NCBI GenBank assembly: GCA_019693395.1
Contig: JAAMXP010000846.1
Coordinates: 6,859 to 39,645, forward strand
Direction: 5' to 3'
Length of the DNA: 32,787 bases
Origin: Ettlia oleoabundans
Lineage: Eukaryota; Chlorophyta; Chlorophyceae; Chlamydomonadales
Under the pieces are notes generated by a model. That model was not told the DNA's origin and did no database searches. It saw only the letters and a list, made by a program, of their open reading frames with translations. Shown piece after piece: positions 19,901 through 30,249 of the stretch; position 1 is the stretch's first letter, and the number at the start of each line of letters is the position of its first letter. The translations under genes were made by a program, and so were the position numbers.

Positions 19901-19905
19901 TTACA
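19901..19905 (-). terminator. Poly(A) signal TGTAA of FolD
   Basis: TTACA on the plus strand, about 11 nt past the FolD stop codon at 19916 on the minus strand. Confidence 0.6.
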
Positions 19906-19915
19906 TGCGGTTGCA

Positions 19916-22527
19916 TCACATGGACCTGGTATCACTGAATGAGTTTGTGGGCAACATTGATCTTGCGGAATACTGCTCCAGCCCCAGGTTGTACCGTGCC
20001 GCCTGCACCGTGTTGTGCAGCACCGCCGCAATTGTCATGGGCCCCACGCCACCGGGCACCGGGGTGAGTGCGGAGGCCACTTGGGCCACGTCACAAAAGT
20101 CGACATCACCAACCACATGCCATGGCTGCTGTGACTCAAAGATCTCCTCCACATATTCATGCCGCGCATACTGCGAGCCATCTCCTGCTGCCGCAGCCTC
20201 TTGATGGCACACTCCTGCGGCTCCTGGCGCTGCTGGCTGCCGGTGCCCATGTGCCGCATCTGACACCGACGGTGAGACACCATTGCCAGATGTCTCGTGG
20301 TGCTGCTGCTGCAGCAAGTCATTACCACCACCCTGCGCTGATACCTCGCTAGTGCTGCTGTGGCCATCCATGCTGCTAGAGCGGTTCACCACGTTAATAC
20401 CCACATCAATCACCACTGCTCCCGGCTTCACCCAGTCCCGCTTGACCAGGTGTGGATAGCCCACCGCAACCACCAGGATGTCGCCTGTGCGGGTGATGCT
20501 GGGCAGGTCGGAGATGTGGGGTTGTGGATGGTGTGGGCTGCTTGAATGCATCACGCTAACCTGCACCTGTGCTTGCTGCGACTGAGAGATTTGCGATGTG
20601 TGTTGCTGCTGCTCCTCCCGCTGCCGCTGCTGTGGCAGCTGCCACGACGATTGTTGCTGCAGGTGAGGTGGATGCAGGCTCTGAATTGCAGTAGACGGCC
20701 GCAGCACACTTGAGTGATGCTCCACCTCATAAGGGTGGTGCTGTGCTGCTGCACCCGACTTTGCCAGGGTGCTGCTGCTGCTGCTGCTGCTGCTAGCCCC
20801 ACCCTCTTTGTTTCCAGTGCTTTCACGTCCCACGGTGTATGCAGCCATTGGCCCAGGGACGCGCGGTAGGCAAGCAGCTGCCTGCGCTCGCTGCTTGGCA
20901 CGCTGCAGGCAGACGACCGGGGGAGCTAGGGACACAATCCGCATAGATAACTCGTGACTGTTGCCTTACCAGCTTATATCTCAGGCACCGCACCAAACAT
21001 GCGCCACCACAGCACTGCTGGCATTGCCGGCAATGGATTTTCATGCAATAGTCAGGAGGGTGACACGTGCCCACCCATTCAGTAGCTCCCGCGCAGGCAG
21101 CAATACGCATTGGCACAAGTATTGCAGCCCGGAGATACGGCTATGATACAGGCACGCACCTCGGCTGAGGTGGCATCAGTAAAGAGTTCCCGATACGAGT
21201 TGCGGTGCAGCACGGTGACGGTGGCTGCACCGGCGTCCCTGAACAGCATTGCCAGGGGCATGCCCACCACGTTGCTGTCACCCATGACAACCACGCTCTT
21301 GCCCCGCACCCCCACGCCACTGCGACGCAGCAATTCAATCACGCCCAGTGCAGTGCAGGGGATGAAGCGGGCATCCCGTCCGCGCATGAGGATGCGGCCT
21401 GCGTGGAGGGGCGGATGCAAGATTTACTTGAGTTATGTATAGTTCGGCAGAATGGCTGGAGATCGGTGCAAAGTGTTGGTTGACTGCACCAAAGCATGCC
21501 AGTTGCCGGCGCCATTAGATGAGGGCCAAATGAATGGCACCTACGTTGCCTGCCAGCCTGGCAGCTGCCAGCAAGACTGTTAACGCTCCCATCCTTCAGC
21601 TGCCTCCTGGCAGCGCCTGCACCCCCTCTCACCCAGGTTGAGCGGATGGAAGCCATCCACATCCTTCTGCGGATCGAAGCCGTCGATGATTGCCTCTTCA
21701 TCAATGTGGGCAGGCAGCGGAAGTTGCATCAGCACGCCGTCTATGCGCGGGTCACCGCACAGCGCCGCAACTGCCGCTTCCAGCTGGCGCTGTGTCACGC
21801 TCTCAGACAGCTGGCGCACCTCGGCAAAGATGCCCACCTGGATAGGGTCGACGGCCAGCGCAGGTAATGTGTGTGTGTGTGGGTGTGTNNNNNNNNNNNN
21901 NNNNNNNNNNNNNNNNNNNNNNNNNNNNNNNNNNNNATGAGGCGGAGAGGGAAAAGGCAAAACGCGCTGAATCAATCATAACTTTCGCCCTGCTGACTTG
22001 ACTGGGCGAAAGCTATTGCCCAGCCCACTGCATCAAGGTGTGCGTGACATGCAACCCACCCGTTCACAGGCCTCCCTCTTGCGAGCGACGTACAGGAGGC
22101 TGTCAGGTCGGGAACCGACTAGCACCACGCCTAGCCCTGGTGGGCGGCCACCCTTTGAACAGACATCGCTCACATCCCACGCAAGCTCCTCCTGCCAGGC
22201 AGCTGATATGGTACGCCCATCCAGCACGCGTGTGAAATGCAGGGTTGTGGGCTCAGCTGCAGGAGGCGCCGGCAGTGAGCGGGTGCTTTGCCGGTAAGTT
22301 ACTTGCAGCCAGCGCCGCTGCTGCCAACCCAGGCAGCGCAGATCTGCATGGGATGGGCAGAGGTGCTCAATGGGAGTGAAGGGCGGAAAGTCGTGGCAAA
22401 AAGCCGGAGAAGACGACAGGGAGCCTCGCGCATCACCTTGCCATGCGCACGCTACGAGGGGAGTTTGCGACAGGGGCACCACCAGACGTCCCAAAAATGT
22501 TTTGGCCATTACCAAGACACTGCCCAA
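19916..22527 (-). CDS. folD: Bifunctional methylenetetrahydrofolate dehydrogenase/cyclohydrolase with large insertions
   Basis: Four exons: 22527-22060, 21837-21633, 21398-21160, 20902-19916 (632 aa; usual FolD is ~300). It converts 5,10-methylene-THF to 10-formyl-THF with NADP+. Visible family motifs: [12 protein letters not shown], catalytic YVARK (146-150), [49 protein letters not shown] (the nucleotide-binding loop), [41 protein letters not shown]. Two low-complexity tracts interrupt the NADP domain: residues ~305-435 (poly-Ser, Gln/His-rich), after the TVTVLHRNS strand, and ~478-565, between DVGIN and GDVDF. Normally only ~10 residues lie at each place. The first ~70 residues may be an organelle targeting sequence or leader. 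An acceptor nearer 20558 or an in-frame intron in the second tract would shorten the protein. Intron 1 holds a CA/TG run and the assembly gap. Confidence 0.9.
20769..20793 (-). repeat. (AGC)n microsatellite coding poly-Ser in FolD
   Basis: Eight consecutive AGC/GCT-type triplets on the minus strand encode a run of eight Ser inside the first FolD insertion. Such a repeat is prone to length change. Confidence 0.7.
21868..21936. other. TG microsatellite and assembly gap in a FolD intron
   Basis: A (TG)n tract at about 21868-21888 runs directly into 48 unknown bases (21889-21936). Both lie inside FolD intron 1 and do not break an exon. The true gap size is unknown. Confidence 0.95.
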
Positions 22528-22730
22528 GTCGCTAGGGGCGGGTGGGGCCGCAAGACAGAAACAACCGCAAAAGGTTTACGGTTGACGCGTCGACGGATGA
22601 TGGGAACGGTTGCATTGGACAACAAGGGAGGAGTAACAAGGGCTGCTGAGCTGGCCTTGTGGGGGAAAGGGCACTGCCGCGTGAAAGGACGATAGGTGCT
22701 TTCCTGCGTGGAACCGTCCACATACCGAAA
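22528..22730. promoter_or_regulatory. Short divergent promoter between FolD and MsrB
   Basis: Only 203 bp separate the two start codons, which face away from each other. I see no clear TATA box; a shared bidirectional promoter is inferred from spacing alone. Confidence 0.4.
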
Positions 22731-23665
22731 ATGGCCCTGGCAGCTCGTGCTGTGTACCCCCGTTTGGCCCTGCGGCATTGCCTGGCTCGGAAACCCCAGC
22801 GCTTCTCCGTTCGTGCAATGTCTGAGCAGGCACCGCAAAAACTGGACAAGACAACGAGTGAAGAGGTATGCTGGTGTGGTTGGGTGAACCAAAGAGGGTA
22901 GCGGCGGTGCTGCACTTTTAATGGCAGCGCAGGTTCAAGAGCTGGCTGCATCCTCCCTGGTTGCCATTATTTTCGCCAGGTTTTGCCCCTGCTGTCTGTT
23001 GGACCTGCAGGTGTGGAAGAAGCTGCTGAGTGCCGAGGAGTTCCACGTGCTACGTGACAAGGGCACGGAACGGCCGGGCACGGGCGAGTTCAACAAGGTG
23101 TACCCAAAGGGTGGCGTCTTTGTCTGGTGAGCATATCCAGACTGTGCTTGTGATAACATAACAGCCACAATCAGCCATCATGTTCGGTGTCCTTTCTCGG
23201 ACTGCTGACCTCCATCTTGTGTCAGCGTGTGGGCAGCCTGGGCCTCACTCCCATCGGCACCCGCTACCTAGCTCTACCTACCCACCCACACCCTCCCACA
23301 GCCGCGGCTGCAATGCACCGCTTTATCAGGCGGATACAAAGTTTGATAGCGGATGCGGCTGGCCTGCCTACTACGACAACATTCCAGGCGCAGTGGAGCG
23401 GCATGAGGACAACACCTTTGGCATGCGACGTGTGGAGATCACCTGCGCGAACTGCGGCGGCCACCTGGGGCACGTGTTTGAGGGAGAGGTAAGTAACATT
23501 CCTCAGGACCCGATTTTGAGCTCCAGAAGCAGCCAGCTGCATCTGCTAGCAATGATGCTTAGCTGACTTGTTGGCCTTTCTGCGATCGTGCAGGGTTTCA
23601 ACACCCCCACTGATGCTCGCCACTGCGTCAACTCGCTTTCCATCAAGTATGTGCCAGACGCATAA
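22731..23665 (+). CDS. msrB: Peptide-methionine (R)-S-oxide reductase B
   Basis: Four exons: 22731-22865, 23011-23126, 23302-23488, 23594-23665 (169 aa). The enzyme reduces the R-epimer of methionine sulfoxide in proteins, using thioredoxin. The whole MsrB fold is readable: VWKKLLSAEEFHVLRDKGTE, GVFVCRGCNAPLY and ITCANCGGHLGH (Zn ligands Cys84, Cys87, Cys132, Cys135), SGCGWPAYYD, and the catalytic RHCVNS (Cys157) near the C-terminus. Cys102 in GCGWP is at the place where 1-Cys plant MSRB1 has Thr, so this looks like the 2-Cys plant MSRB2 type. The N-terminus (MALAARAVYPRLALRHCLA...) is rich in Ala, Arg and Leu with no acidic residues for 30 positions, a good chloroplast or mitochondrial transit peptide. 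An in-frame ATG at 22659 would add 24 residues; ATG at 22731 is in better context (AAAATGG). Confidence 0.95.
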
Positions 23666-23832
23666 GCGCCAAGCACGTTGTTGGGGCACAAAATATGGCT
23701 TTATTGCCATCTAATTTCACACACACTGGTTGGGCATGTCACCTCAACCTCGCAAAAGTTGACGGTTTAACCAATACTACCAATTTTCCAGGCACAATTT
23801 GATGTTGACCTTTCCGCCTGCAAGTGGCCTGC

Positions 23833-23837
23833 TTACA
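23833..23837 (-). terminator. Poly(A) signal TGTAA of the coiled-coil gene
   Basis: TTACA on the plus strand, about 36 nt past the minus-strand stop at 23873. Confidence 0.55.
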
Positions 23838-23872
23838 ACAGAGGCATCGAGTGGGCTGTGCAGCAAGTTATT

Positions 23873-26800
23873 TCAAGGGGACTTAAGGTTATAGTTGCGC
23901 ACTCGAGGAGGGCTAAATGCCTTGGTTTTGCTCACTCTTGCTTGCTGCTTCTGTGGCAGCCCCTCCAGCTGCTGTTCTCTGCCCTTGCCTGTTGCGGGCA
24001 CAGCCTCGCATCCAGCGGCTGCTGTTGGGCTAGTGGGTCCGTGAATCGGCATCCCGACAACCTTTATTGCTGCCTTTTGTGATGGCAAGGCAGGGCTGTG
24101 GGGCACTGCTGCCTTCGAGGCATGCACTTCCTGCCTGACCTGCCTGAGCTGCTGGCCATTCTCCATGACTGGGATGTCTGGGGTTCTCAGATTGCTATCG
24201 CTTGCAGATTGTTGCAAACGTTGAGGCAGGCCAGGCAGTGCTAACAAAGGCCACATGCCAGATGGACCTATAAGTGGTGGTCGCACGGCTGCTTGCAAAT
24301 CCAACCTGGTGCCAGCAGCACTGCTAACTCTCTGCTTGTCCCTCCAAATGCACTCTGCCAGCTGCAACCTGGCCAACCGGTGGTGCTCAGCCCGCAGGCT
24401 GTTGCTCATTTCCATCAGTCGTTCATTCTCCAGTGCAAGTTGCCGCAAACGTGCTTGTGCCCTGGCAACCTGCCTCACCAGCTGCTGCAATTCGCTGTTG
24501 CGCTTCCCACGCTGTGAATGCTCCTGGTTTGTCACATCTTCGAGGGCAGTTGAATGCTTGCTTGGCTCACCGCTGCTGGGACCTACTCCTTGCTGCTGCT
24601 GCCGCAGCTGCTGCTGCTGGTTCTGCTGGAGCTCCTGTTGCAGGCGCTGCATCTCCGTTGTTAGTGCCTGCAGCACGGCCTGCAGATGCTGTGTCTGCTG
24701 CTGCTCGGCCGCGAGAGCTGCCTGTAGACCCGCAATTATTGACTGGTCGTGGTGCTCTCCTCCAACTCCTGCCCCTCTCAAGTGCTGAACGACATCCTCC
24801 ATAGATTTTAAGGACAGATTGGCTGGCCATAAGGAGCGCTCCGTAATTGGTGCAAAACCGTCATCATGCTTGTGTCGGTGCTGTTGCCCCTCCAACTGTG
24901 CCTGAAAATGTTGCGCCTGGGCATCTTGCAAAGATACCTTGACCTGCGCCTCTGCTGCCAATGCATGTGGTGCGTCATGCTGGGCTGTCAGCGGGCCCAA
25001 TATGCCCAGGTCATGAAGGCTGGGGCCCTGGCCTGCTGCTAGCACGGCCGTCCGCCGCTTGGCAGCATCCAACCCCTCCTGCAACTGCCCACATCTAGCT
25101 GCAAAGGTAGCCAACTCCTCCTGCATATTAGAAACGATCAATTAGCTGGTCATGGCAGTCTTCACCAGTGCGCAGCACGCCATGGTCATGTTGCAGCAAG
25201 CCCCCAACCCGTCACATATAACACTGGACACTGAATTACCATGCTTCATCTCGAACATCCTCACCTTTGCAAGGATCAACTCCTGCTGCTGCTTCTCCGC
25301 CAAGCCCTGCAGTGCCACATGCCGCTCCCAAAAAACCCTCCCTTCCTCTGTTCGCTCCCGCAGAGTGGCCTGCAGCTGTTGCTGTTCCTGCAGCAATGCC
25401 GCATGCGCTGCCAACACCTGCTGTTCCCTTTCTGCACAAATCTGCTGCACCTGCTGCTGCAGGGCTGCATGTTGAATTTCCAGGGCAGACTGCGCCCCAT
25501 GTAGCTCACTTGCTAACCGCTCCGTCTGCTCGTTGACAGTTTGTGCCTCAAGTTGAGCGGAATGCAATTGGCTGGTGAGATGCTCCTCAGTGCAGCGCAG
25601 CTGCTCCCTCCAATCAGCACGCTGATCCTCAAGAGCATTGCGCAGGGCCTCCGTTATGCGTCGCAACTCGCAGGTCTGGCTGGCATGCTCCTGCCGCTCT
25701 GCCCGCAGCTGCTGCTCCATGTGCACATTAGCTTCACGGGCCTCCTGCAATCGCCGTTCATGGTCATCTGCTTGCTTCTGCAGTGCCTGCAAATAGTTGC
25801 AGAAGAAAACATGCGCATCAATGCTGTTGCAACTGAGGATGCAGTTTGAAGGCGTAGCTCCAGTTCTTGGGTGTGAAGGGTAAAAAATGGATCATGAATG
25901 CAGCAAAGCTGCTAAGGTGAGCAACGAGCCATTGTTATGTCCAACCAAGTTGCTCACCGTGAGTTGATCGGCTTGACCTCGTAGCTGCTCCTTTGCTTCC
26001 TGCACCTCAGCATCTCGCCTGTGCGCCAGCTGCTCAGCAGCCTCCGCCCGTAGCTTAAGTGCTTGCAGGTGGTTAGCATGCTCCGCCTTCGGGCACAGGG
26101 CAAACAAGTCATGAGCGTTTAGCACCAAGTGCAAGGGGTGGGAACACAACGACCATAACGCCGCCAATATCAAAACAAGTAGTTGTACTAGGGACGGGAA
26201 CGAGTCAAACCTGCAACCGTTGAATGCCAGCATCGTGGGCTGCCACCAGTGTGGATCTTTGCTCATGGGCCTGCAGTGCTTGGCGGTTCAACTGGGTCTC
26301 CAACTCCCGTCGCTGCATGTCGCACTGGTGCTGCACCTGGCGCAGCTCCTTTTCCCCCGCCGCCGCAACATGCCTCATCTCCTGCAGCAATGCCCGGCGC
26401 TGCTGCGCAAGATTGTGCTCCGCTGTGGTGCGTGCTGCATGCTCACCGCTTAGGGCTGCAAGCATTGGCAGACAGGTAATTCGCAACCGTAAACATTACG
26501 CAGACATGCAGAATGCACCCTGCTCCAGTGCCAAGACACACAGCCAATCCGCCAGTCTTTGTGGACCCACCTAGCTCTGCTTCAAGCAAAGCCTGCTTCA
26601 TCTGGGTAATGAGCTCCACCTTGGCCTTTAGCTCTGCGCCAACGCCGGCCAGCGCCTGCTCACGGTGTGACAGCTGACGCTCACGTTTCTCCAACAGGTT
26701 GTGCATGTAGTCAAATTCTGCCTGCAGAGCCACTAGCCTTGCCTCTGCCGCTTGCACTGCTTCATGTTTGCGCGCTATCTGCACAGGATGGCCAGTGACC

Positions 26801-26996
26801 CTTCGTATGGGCAGCCTTCCGTGAAGATCCACCGCTCCTCATTTCAATTAAAGTGAAGCGTCATGCAACTGCTCGCCTGTTGCTCCAATGACTTGATGCT
26901 GCCCAGCCGCAGCTGTGCCAGCTCCTGCTCTCGCTGGGCAATGAGCGCAGCGCCGCCACAAGTCCACTCGCTGGCAGCATCACTGTTGTCTCCCAT
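23873..26996 (-). CDS. Long coiled-coil protein, CCDC57-like
   Basis: Six exons: 26996-26877, 26778-26571, 26455-26211, 26086-25958, 25786-25265, 25120-23873 (823 aa; all phases fit). Residues ~15-420 are almost continuous heptad coiled coil, very rich in Gln, Glu, Leu, Ala and Arg. The start (ALIAQREQELAQLRLG, then LQAEFDYMHNLLEKRERQL) resembles the N-terminus of animal CCDC57 (LLARKEEEW..., EDFVYNLQVLEERDLEL). CCDC57 is a centriole/centriolar-satellite protein found in ciliated species, which would fit an alga with basal bodies. A second coiled coil follows a Gln-rich stretch (QQELQQNQQQQLRQQQQ), then a Pro/Ser-rich basic tail ending NLKSP. The first intron (26876-26779) needs a GC donor, CAG|GCGAGC. 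Coiled-coil similarity is easily misleading, so the family name is tentative. Divergent from Sec22 (431 bp between starts). Confidence 0.8.
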
Positions 26997-27427
26997 CACC
27001 CCGCTGCCGCGGAGAGCTTTCTATGTGATCGAGCTGGACCTGCCGCGCATTGAGCGGGCTGAACGCCCAGGCCGTGCGAGAGGCGGCGGTAGCGTTGACT
27101 CGTCCCGAACGAAAGAGGAGCGGCGCTCGTTGGTTTGAGGGCGGCAGAGCAACAAGCCACCGAGACGGATGTTGAGAGAGCGAACAAGGATGGGAGGCAG
27201 CGATGGCCGCGGCCGGCCGTCTAGGCCAGGCTGGCGCCGTCATGGGGCACAGTCATGACTCATGCCAGACTCTACGCGCTCTCGCGGCCCGCCTAGCATC
27301 CATAAGTACAAACCGCTGGCGTTTATTTGTTTGGCCCCGGCGTTTAAAAAAGCTTACAAAGGGCAAGCGGGACAGTTCAATAGCCTGAACTGGGTGTAGG
27401 CCCGCAGCAGTGGCAGGCAGGGCCAGC
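26997..27427. promoter_or_regulatory. Divergent promoter region, coiled-coil gene and Sec22
   Basis: These 431 bp lie between two outward-facing start codons. The left half is GC-rich and stays open on the minus strand to 27243 without protein-family similarity. Near 27320-27360 it is AT-richer. No specific element is recognised. Confidence 0.35.
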
Positions 27428-28667
27428 ATGGTGCGACTTACGCTGATCGCGCGCACCCGGGATGGCCTGCCCCTGGCTGAAGGCCTGGACGCGGACAAGG
27501 AGCATGAAATGTACTCGTACAAGTCCCAGGCAAAGGTAAGGAGGCGGAGATTAGATGCAGGGTGCAGTGCATAGCACCAGCACTAAGCGCGGAGGCAGAG
27601 CGCCGGCGTCACCAAAACCGCCTGTCTGTGCTGCCGCCTGCTTGCTATCTGCCATGTAAGTACAGGGCATCCTAAAAAAGATGGCTGTTAGCACCAGCCG
27701 ACCTCCATCGCGCATGTCTATTGAGTCGGGGCCCTTCACCTTCCATTATCTGATTGAAAGCGACGTGGTTTTCTTGACGCTGGCGGAGAAGGCTTACCCT
27801 AAAAAGCTGGCATTCCAGTACCTAGAGGAGCTGCAGAGCGAGTTCTCACGCCTTTACGGGGGCCAGATAGAAGCTGTGACGCGGCCATATGCCTTTATCA
27901 AATTTGGTGCGCAGCAGCGGTCACTCTGGCTGTGGCAGCTGTTTGGTTGACTTGTGACCAGTCAACCATTCTGGTTGATACTGCAGCAGCATTCTGCACT
28001 GTAGCCATGTAGCAGCAGGCACTATTCTGTGTCACATGCAGGGCCAACATTGGAATTGCTGCTTTGTTGCATCATGGCACATTGTCAGGGACTGCTGCCC
28101 ACAGAGCCCTGACGTGTCCACATTTCCCCTTTTGCGTGCTGCCTCTGCTTTTGCAGACACCTTCATTCAGAAGACCAAGAAGCTATATCTTGATACCCGC
28201 ACGCAGCGCAACATTGCCAAGTTAAATGCCGACATTGCGGAGGTGCACTCTATCATGACTCGCAACATACAGGATGTGCTGGGCCAGGGAGAGAGGCTAG
28301 ACAGTGAGTGGGGAGCTGGGTGGTGCAAATGTAGTACCATAGAGTGCACATGTCGCTGATAGATGTTGATCGGTGCCAATCGGTTGATAAATGTTGGCAT
28401 GCAGCTGCTGGCAGCGCCCGTTCCATCAGGGCCCGCCCCGTGCCATACGAGCGTCTCTGAGTGCAATGCCCTGATGCTTGACCACCTGCCCTCCTGTTGG
28501 CGCCCACAGGGATGACAGAGATGTCCAACGCGCTGTCGCAGGACGCCAAGCAGTTTGCTGTAAAGGCCAAGGACCTGTACCACCAGGCCCTCTTCCGCAA
28601 GTACCTTCCTCTCATTGTTGTGGTGGGCGTGGCCCTGTTTGTGCTTGTCATCAAGCTGACCTTCTGA
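27428..28667 (+). CDS. SEC22: Sec22-type longin R-SNARE
   Basis: Four exons: 27428-27535, 27666-27906, 28157-28303, 28510-28667 (217 aa, the usual Sec22 length). It mediates fusion of vesicles between ER and Golgi. Residues 1-~120 are a longin domain (MVRLTLIARTRDGLPLAEGL, HYLIESDVVFLTLAEKAYPKKLAF, AVTRPYAFIKFDTFIQKTKK). A SNARE motif follows (RNIAKLNADIAEVHSIMTRN, IQDVLGQGERLDRMTEMSNAL), then a C-terminal membrane anchor of ~20 hydrophobic residues (LPLIVVVGVALFVLVIKLTF). At the ionic zero layer, where R-SNAREs normally have Arg, this protein has Gln (VLGQGE). From memory, plant Sec22 also lacks Arg there (VLGVGE). The start is fixed by the family-wide MV-x-L/M-T-x-IAR beginning. Confidence 0.95.
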
Positions 28668-28981
28668 TTGCCCGACCATATGTAGCAACATCTGCATGGG
28701 CCCTGCATCGATCTCCTTCTTGGATCACTCTAATGTGATCCAGCAAGCAACCCACAGCCCCCGTCTGCTATGCAGCTTCCTCTGTTGCCCTCCATCCCTC
28801 CCTCGCCTGCACACCGGCACTTTGCTGCCAACCTTCTATTCTCCCGATTGTTCCGGCACTTGATACTGACCATTACTTCTGTAGATGTACTGTTTTGTGC
28901 AAAAAGCCATCCCACATAATTACACATTTGTAGGAATTGTAAACGTTACAAACCACCCGGGGAGCGACCAGCAGCAGAGAA
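28668..28981. other. Convergent 3' UTRs of Sec22 and Elongin B
   Basis: These 314 bp between two converging stop codons hold no coding sequence. Both poly(A) signals sit at the right end, so the Sec22 3' UTR is about 270 nt and the Elongin B 3' UTR about 35 nt, or the two transcripts overlap slightly. Confidence 0.55.
28937..28951. terminator. Back-to-back poly(A) signals, TGTAA on both strands
   Basis: TGTAA on the plus strand at 28938-28942 serves Sec22. TTACA at 28946-28950 is TGTAA on the minus strand and serves Elongin B, 32 nt past its stop. The two are separated by three bases and form a near-palindrome. Confidence 0.65.
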
Positions 28982-29717
28982 TCAAGCTGTCTCCTCCTGG
29001 GGTGCTCCGTCGTACCGCTCAACGCTGAGCACCTCAAACTGGCCGCCTGCAACCAGGAAGCAGTGAGAAGCGGACACCATCAGCCGACATGCACGATTTC
29101 ACTATGGCACCAGTACCAGCCACACAGGGAGAGGGTTATCTGCAGGACATGCAGCCCAGCCAGCAGCGAAAAGAGAGCAGGCATGTCTGGATATGACACT
29201 TCCAGTAAAATTCAAGCTGTTTCTGCACGTGCCTTCCAAGCGGTATGCCACTGCCAGCTCGTCGTCATTCTCAACTTTGAGCTCCGCCAAGGTCTTACCC
29301 TCTTCTAAAAACACGCCATCCTTGTACAACCGCTGGTCTTCTGCTGGCTGAACACAGCAACATCAGAAATTAGGAGAACGCCAAGGGCAAGCAAGCCATG
29401 CAGCAGCAAGGTTTGCTACCCTCCTCTAACGACTCACGGCTCCACCACATATGTCGCTCCCGCCCCAGCACGGCGCATGCACCTTTTGTAGCAGCTCTTG
29501 AAGCTTGTGTTGAAGAATACCAACAGTGTCCGTGGGCTCTACATGTAGAAAGACAGTCTGCGGGCAAGGCACAAGCAGATTGACGCCTGGCCAGAATTCT
29601 GTACCGTGTTCACCGCATTGACTGGCTCATATAGTGCTGCGCAACAGTGTGCATCTGCTGCATGCCAGTGACAACAGGAGACCTCACCAACTTTTCCCGT
29701 TTCACCCGTACGTACAT
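28982..29717 (-). CDS. ELOB: Elongin B homologue (ubiquitin-like)
   Basis: Four exons: 29717-29688, 29557-29483, 29347-29233, 29046-28982 (94 aa; human Elongin B is 118). The spliced protein follows Elongin B along its ubiquitin-like fold: MYVRVKREKLTVFLHVEP (human MDVFLMIRRHKTTIFTD), TDTVGILQHKLQELLQK, PAEDQRLYKDGVFLEEGKTL (human [20 protein letters not shown]), ELAVAYRLE, GGQFEVLSVERY (human DDTFEALCIEPF). Elongin B pairs with Elongin C as adaptor of cullin-2/5 ubiquitin ligases and in Elongin A/SIII. The acidic C-terminal tail of the animal protein is much shorter here. The last intron (29232-29047) needs a GC donor, AAG|GCACGT. An in-frame ATG three codons upstream (29726) is an equal alternative start. 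Divergent from RFC2. Confidence 0.85.
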
Positions 29718-30249
29718 GCTCTGCATACAGCGATAGGGGCTTGCGCCAATAACTGGCCACCGTTGGGGTGGCGGTGACAACCAGAGATCGATTGCAGCTG
29801 ATGCATCGTAAGAGAAAGCGTGGCGCACCATGATTGCTACGTACTGCCAGCCCCGCACATCTGGCGACCAGGAAAAAGCGGAGCAGGCCGATCACTGCTG
29901 TTGATCAGAGGGTGTTTGTCAAGCCAGACTTCAGCTGTTCATCCATGGATGTCCAAAGATGCTCAACGTACCCCAAACAAGCGCTTCTTTCCATCCATTA
30001 TAGAGTCGCAGTGGGTTTGAGTGACCTGGCACTTGCACGCTGGCTGGCGTGGCTTCAAACAACCGACCCCGCATTACACACGTTGTACACGGTGATTAGG
30101 ATATTGGCGCAGGATAACAGATAGCAGCCACAACCCAGTGCGCGGGATCGAGACTCAGGTTTGAGTTTGCTGGTCGTGCTGAACGTAAGAAGGGCGCAGG
30201 GCACGCCGGTAATTGGGCGGCTTAGCGGAGTGGCAGGGTAGCACAGGCG
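29718..30249. promoter_or_regulatory. Divergent promoter region, Elongin B and RFC2
   Basis: These 532 bp between outward-facing starts show no coding similarity in either direction. No TATA box or repeat stands out. Confidence 0.35.

Noticed and set aside
20035..20367. Alternative minus-strand frame overlapping the second FolD insertion
   Set aside because: It lacks the VGDVDF and [11 protein letters not shown] motifs, which lie in the chosen frame.
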